DNA from: a virus
DNA length: 43,819 nucleotides
Direction: 5' to 3' (one strand)
IMG/VR virus record: IMGVR_UViG_3300027708_000126
Coordinates: 1-43,819 of that record
Position numbers and translations under genes: made by a program. This document shows positions 41,041 through 43,819 of this stretch, one piece after another. The first letter of the stretch is position 1, and every line of letters starts with the position of its first letter. The notes under the pieces are model-generated. The model was given only the letters and a program-made list of their open reading frames with translations, did not search any database and was not told the origin of the DNA.

Positions 41041-41308
41041 TTGGAATCCTTATGGTAGCTCCTACAGGAATACTAAACGGGTCAATAATCTCTGGATTAA
41101 AATCCATAATTTTCCACCAAGCCAGCGGCGTACCTAAAAGTTTATATGAAACAATGTCAATACGGTCTTCGTTTACCCAGGTGTAGTAATAGAACCCCGC
41201 CCTTGCTGTCGGAAATTTTCGGTATACGGCTGTAGGATAAGTGTTATTTCTTGGGTCATTAGCAACAAGAACAGTTCCGCTTGCATATCTACTGTCTGAA
41301 TAAATCAT
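41033..41308 (-). CDS. LysM/gp53-like small baseplate protein
   Basis: The second half WVNEDRIDIVSYKLLGTPLAWWKIMDFNPEIIDPFSIPVG matches the gp53/tail-X type pattern: D.ia...yG.p..WW.i...N...DP..i..G..l.IP. At 91 residues it is a stand-alone domain. It should join hub and wedge or bind the peptidoglycan side of the tube. Confidence 0.78.
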   Translation of the reverse strand: MIYSDSRYASGTVLVANDPRNNTYPTAVYRKFPTARAGFYYYTWVNEDRIDIVSYKLLGTPLAWWKIMDFNPEIIDPFSIPVGATIRIPSV

Positions 41309-41317
41309 TTAATTTCC

Positions 41318-42619
41318 TTACTTATGTCCATCAGTACCAGCTGTGCTACCTGGGTAATCAGGTAGACGAGCAAATGCTATGTCAAGAGTAGTCAACATAG
41401 GTACCATTCGCTCATTAAAAATCATGTGGTTTAAACTTAAGCTGTTTACTGTTCCCAAATATCGTAAGCTCTTACCCAAGTGAAGTTCAACAGGCATAGC
41501 TGGAAGCCAGCCCATGTCTGCAGTTCGTTCACCACGTAAGTAACTACTCATAGTGGTTCCCATGAGTACCCTCAAAAGAAACTCAACATCGTACATAGTT
41601 CCTTTGTTGTAGATATCCTTGTACTCGTCAGCCGCAGGAACTTTAGCATAAATTGAACTGGCATCAATGCCAGGTTTTAAAACACCATCTGGGGTGTAGT
41701 AAGACATGTCAAACATTCGATTAATAATGACTTGAAAACTAACAGAGCCTTGCGAACCTGAAACTCCAGCCAAGTTAAACATTTCTTGACCACTGGTCAT
41801 CATAGTTACGTCAACGTTAGGCGACGTAAAGTAACTCATAGCAACCGTGCCAGGGTTATATTGGAACTGAAACCCGTAATTGTGATTGTCCCCAGCGTCT
41901 GCAGTATTTGGATTATTTGACCCAGAGTTCCAAGCCTTTAGTACCTGTTCTGAAGTAACAATCATTCCCTTGCTGCCTTGCGAAGAGGTCCAAAGGTCTG
42001 TGGCAGCTGCCACTACGCTTGGTTGATTAGCAGACTGCATTAATCCGCGTAGTTTACCTGGCCCACCTGACGCCATAGCTTGGAAACTAGGTCTACTACT
42101 AAAGTATGCTTCACGAACAGCTGAAGCGTTGTAGAACAAAGGAAGCGAGCTACTTGGCAAACCACTGTACACACCAAGCGGAGTGTCAAGAACAACATCA
42201 GCCGCAGTTTTAACAATTAAGGCTGCTTCTTCAGCTTGAATAGCTAAAGAAATTCCTTGCTGAGTTTGAAGCGAGCCTAAAACAAAGTTTAAGTCAGTCT
42301 TAGTTTGCAGGGCATTTGATTCTTTTTTTTGATACGCCGCAATCTTAGCTTTAATAGTTGCATCATCTTGAGTACCATCAGCAATTGCCGATTTCTGTAG
42401 GTTAGTCCAAGCAGTATGCCAATCAGTAACTTCTGTTTGAGCATCAGCAATTTGCGATTGAACAATAGTTATTTCTTTATCTAAATCAAGATTCTTTTTT
42501 GCTGTGTCAAACTGCTTTTGAAGAACGTCTGTTCTATCGGTGTTAGCAGCCACAGCTTTATCACGGTAGCTCTTTACATTTTTAGCGTTAATAAGGTCTT
42601 GAATTGGGTCACTTGCCAT
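41318..42619 (-). CDS. Tail tube/hub adaptor with long N-terminal coiled coil (433 aa)
   Basis: Residues 1-140 form charged helices (DVLQKQFDTAKKNLDLDKE, ADAQTEVTDW). The C-terminal half has FQFQYNPGTVAMSY and VSFQVIINRMFDMSYYTPDG, then a helical region and a beta-rich end, resembling the Afp7/CIS-tube-type protein that links tube and hub in contractile systems. Position between tape measure and LysM/gp53-like gene matches that role. The coiled-coil extension is not usual. Moderate certainty. Confidence 0.55.
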   Translation of the reverse strand: MASDPIQDLINAKNVKSYRDKAVAANTDRTDVLQKQFDTAKKNLDLDKEITIVQSQIADAQTEVTDWHTAWTNLQKSAIADGTQDDATIKAKIAAYQKKESNALQTKTDLNFVLGSLQTQQGISLAIQAEEAALIVKTAADVVLDTPLGVYSGLPSSSLPLFYNASAVREAYFSSRPSFQAMASGGPGKLRGLMQSANQPSVVAAATDLWTSSQGSKGMIVTSEQVLKAWNSGSNNPNTADAGDNHNYGFQFQYNPGTVAMSYFTSPNVDVTMMTSGQEMFNLAGVSGSQGSVSFQVIINRMFDMSYYTPDGVLKPGIDASSIYAKVPAADEYKDIYNKGTMYDVEFLLRVLMGTTMSSYLRGERTADMGWLPAMPVELHLGKSLRYLGTVNSLSLNHMIFNERMVPMLTTLDIAFARLPDYPGSTAGTDGHK

Positions 42620-42621
42620 AA

Positions 42622-43819
42622 TTAATTACTTCCCATGTTAGATAGAAGAGAGCTGTCATCCAGATACTGCTTAACAAGTTGAGCAAATTTAACTGCATCA
42701 GCTGCAGTAACATCTGGTACCTGAACTGTTATGTTTACAGACTGTCCGTTATTTCCATTACTTTTTGTTTGAAGTACTCCGCCTCCAGGGGCACTAGTTG
42801 AAGGAAGGTATGTTCCAGCAGCTCCAGGCTGTGAGTAATAAGCAAGCTGCTGCGCGGTCATGCCATAGTTAGAGGCCATTGCACTTGTGGCTTTTTCAAG
42901 TTTAGCTGGGTCATTAGAGTACAAGTTTGCCAAAATTCCCATTGCACCTGATACTGACCCTTGAAGTTTATTAATCATTCCACTAGCAGTCGCACTTGCT
43001 CCCGCAATTGCAGAGCTGTTGGAGTCACCTTGGTCAGACATCTGTCCAGTGGTGTTAGTAGTGCTTGCACCTGTGTCTGCATAGCTGCCTGCGGCTGCTG
43101 CTTTGCCGCCTGTAATAGCATTCAAACCAGCTGATTTGCTGTCTAACGCACTGTATGGGTTTGCAGGGTTTTCAAGAACAGCCGTATACGCGGTAGGGTC
43201 CAAAGATTGAGCCATACCCGTAATGTGGTTTTCACCTTTTTGCAACTCAAAGTGTAGGTGCGAACCGCCACCATCTCCGTTTTGCTCCATCGGCCAAGTA
43301 GAGCCCGTGTTACCTGCTTCACCAATTTTTTGGCCTTTAGATACCAAGTCTTTTTTCTTTACACTTACTTTTGATAGGTGACCATACAAAGAGGTGTATT
43401 GCTGACCATCTGCAGCGGTATGAAGAACAGCTACATAATTACCAATGTGATGACCTACGTTTTCAAAGGAATCTGAGTAATCTTGTTTGTTATAAGTGTT
43501 AACTGCTTCAATAACTTTACCGTCACCAATAGAGTACACGGGGTCACCGTAATGATATGCGTAGTCATACCCTTTATGTCCACCAGCTTTTGGTCCACGA
43601 TTAATCTTGTGCGAAGTAAGGTTGTCCATACTAAACAACTTCATTGTATTAGTTGCAGCGCCTTGACCAGTGTAATAGTCCATCCAGTTATTAGAACTAC
43701 CTCCCCCATCACCAATACCGCCACCATTTGCCCCACCGTTAGACATTCTTCCAGAACCCCCACCAGTTCCTCCGCCAACACCAAAACCAGAGCCACCACC
43801 CATTACAGCACCAAAACCA
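42622..43819 (-). CDS. C-terminal part of a tape-measure protein with M23 peptidase domain (cut by the window edge)
   Basis: From the first ATG at 43803: a glycine-rich stretch (1-35), then an M23/LytM zinc metallopeptidase with H76 and D80 (GGHKGYDYAY), SLYGHLS (H142) and SHLHFE (H182/H184), and a C-terminal VNITVQVPDVTAADAVKFAQ of the kind found at tape-measure ends. The frame stays open to base 43819 with more glycine codons and there is no ribosome-binding site before 43803, so the real start lies beyond the window. The peptidase would cut cross-links of the host wall during DNA entry. Confidence 0.78.
   Translation of the reverse strand, partial: GFGAVMGGGSGFGVGGGTGGGSGRMSNGGANGGGIGDGGGSSNNWMDYYTGQGAATNTMKLFSMDNLTSHKINRGPKAGGHKGYDYAYHYGDPVYSIGDGKVIEAVNTYNKQDYSDSFENVGHHIGNYVAVLHTAADGQQYTSLYGHLSKVSVKKKDLVSKGQKIGEAGNTGSTWPMEQNGDGGGSHLHFELQKGENHITGMAQSLDPTAYTAVLENPANPYSALDSKSAGLNAITGGKAAAAGSYADTGASTTNTTGQMSDQGDSNSSAIAGASATASGMINKLQGSVSGAMGILANLYSNDPAKLEKATSAMASNYGMTAQQLAYYSQPGAAGTYLPSTSAPGGGVLQTKSNGNNGQSVNITVQVPDVTAADAVKFAQLVKQYLDDSSLLSNMGSN

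Noticed and set aside
1-43819. CRISPR arrays, tRNA genes, integrase or insertion sequences
   Set aside because: No regularly spaced repeats, cloverleaf with CCA-type acceptor, transposase or recombinase motif was found; the Cas4-like nuclease is an isolated phage recombination gene.

Overview
The window reads as part of a contractile-tailed (myovirus-type) double-stranded DNA phage that infects an actinobacterium. Two genes encode WhiB-like iron-sulfur proteins (168-467 and 17312-17659), a family essentially confined to actinobacteria and their phages. A P2/T4-type baseplate set (gp25, gpJ, gpD, gpV-like and gpI-like proteins) indicates a contractile tail. By eye the base composition is moderately AT-rich, which would suit a low-GC freshwater actinobacterial host better than a high-GC soil host; that host guess is inference.

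Layout. Apart from a short plus-strand tail at the left edge (1-467), every gene lies on the minus strand, so transcription runs from right to left. A bidirectional hairpin terminator at 481-507 separates the two converging units. Read in the direction of transcription, the region from 43819 to 30989 is the tail module: C-terminus of a tape-measure protein with an M23 peptidase domain, a tube/hub adaptor, a LysM/gp53-like protein, a gpD-like hub, gp25, a very large gpJ, a spike with a C1q-like head, a small fibre-like protein and a giant gpI-like protein with glycan-binding-type domains. From 30976 to 20652 comes replication: membrane protein, winged-helix initiator candidate, DnaC-like loader, SWIM protein, DnaB-like helicase, primase, SNF2 helicase, MerR-like protein, candidate single-strand-binding protein and family A DNA polymerase. 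From 20655 to 13724 lie recombination and nucleotide genes (RecA, two PD-(D/E)XK candidates, Cas4-like nuclease, WhiB, DUF1599, RuvC-like resolvase, SpoVS) mixed with tiny membrane and zinc-finger proteins. From 13685 to 7110 is a chain of unrecognised, disordered proteins linked mostly by one-base TAATG overlaps. The left part (7060-537) holds small unknown genes, a nucleotidyltransferase-fold protein, an HAD-like protein, a tRNA-guanine-transglycosylase-like protein and an adenosylcobalamin-dependent ribonucleotide reductase.

How it fits together. The reductase supplies dNTPs; the initiator candidate, loader, helicase, primase, polymerase and SSB candidate form a nearly complete replisome; RecA plus several nucleases process junctions and ends. 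No capsid, portal, terminase, integrase, tRNA or CRISPR array is visible, and no stretch longer than 300 bases lacks a gene. The most notable signals beyond the genes are two structured mRNA leaders in front of the SSB and polymerase genes, a strong internal ribosome-binding site with hairpins inside the initiator gene, and a 9-base word (CTGTAGGAG and its complement) found 15 times on both strands and in several reading frames.
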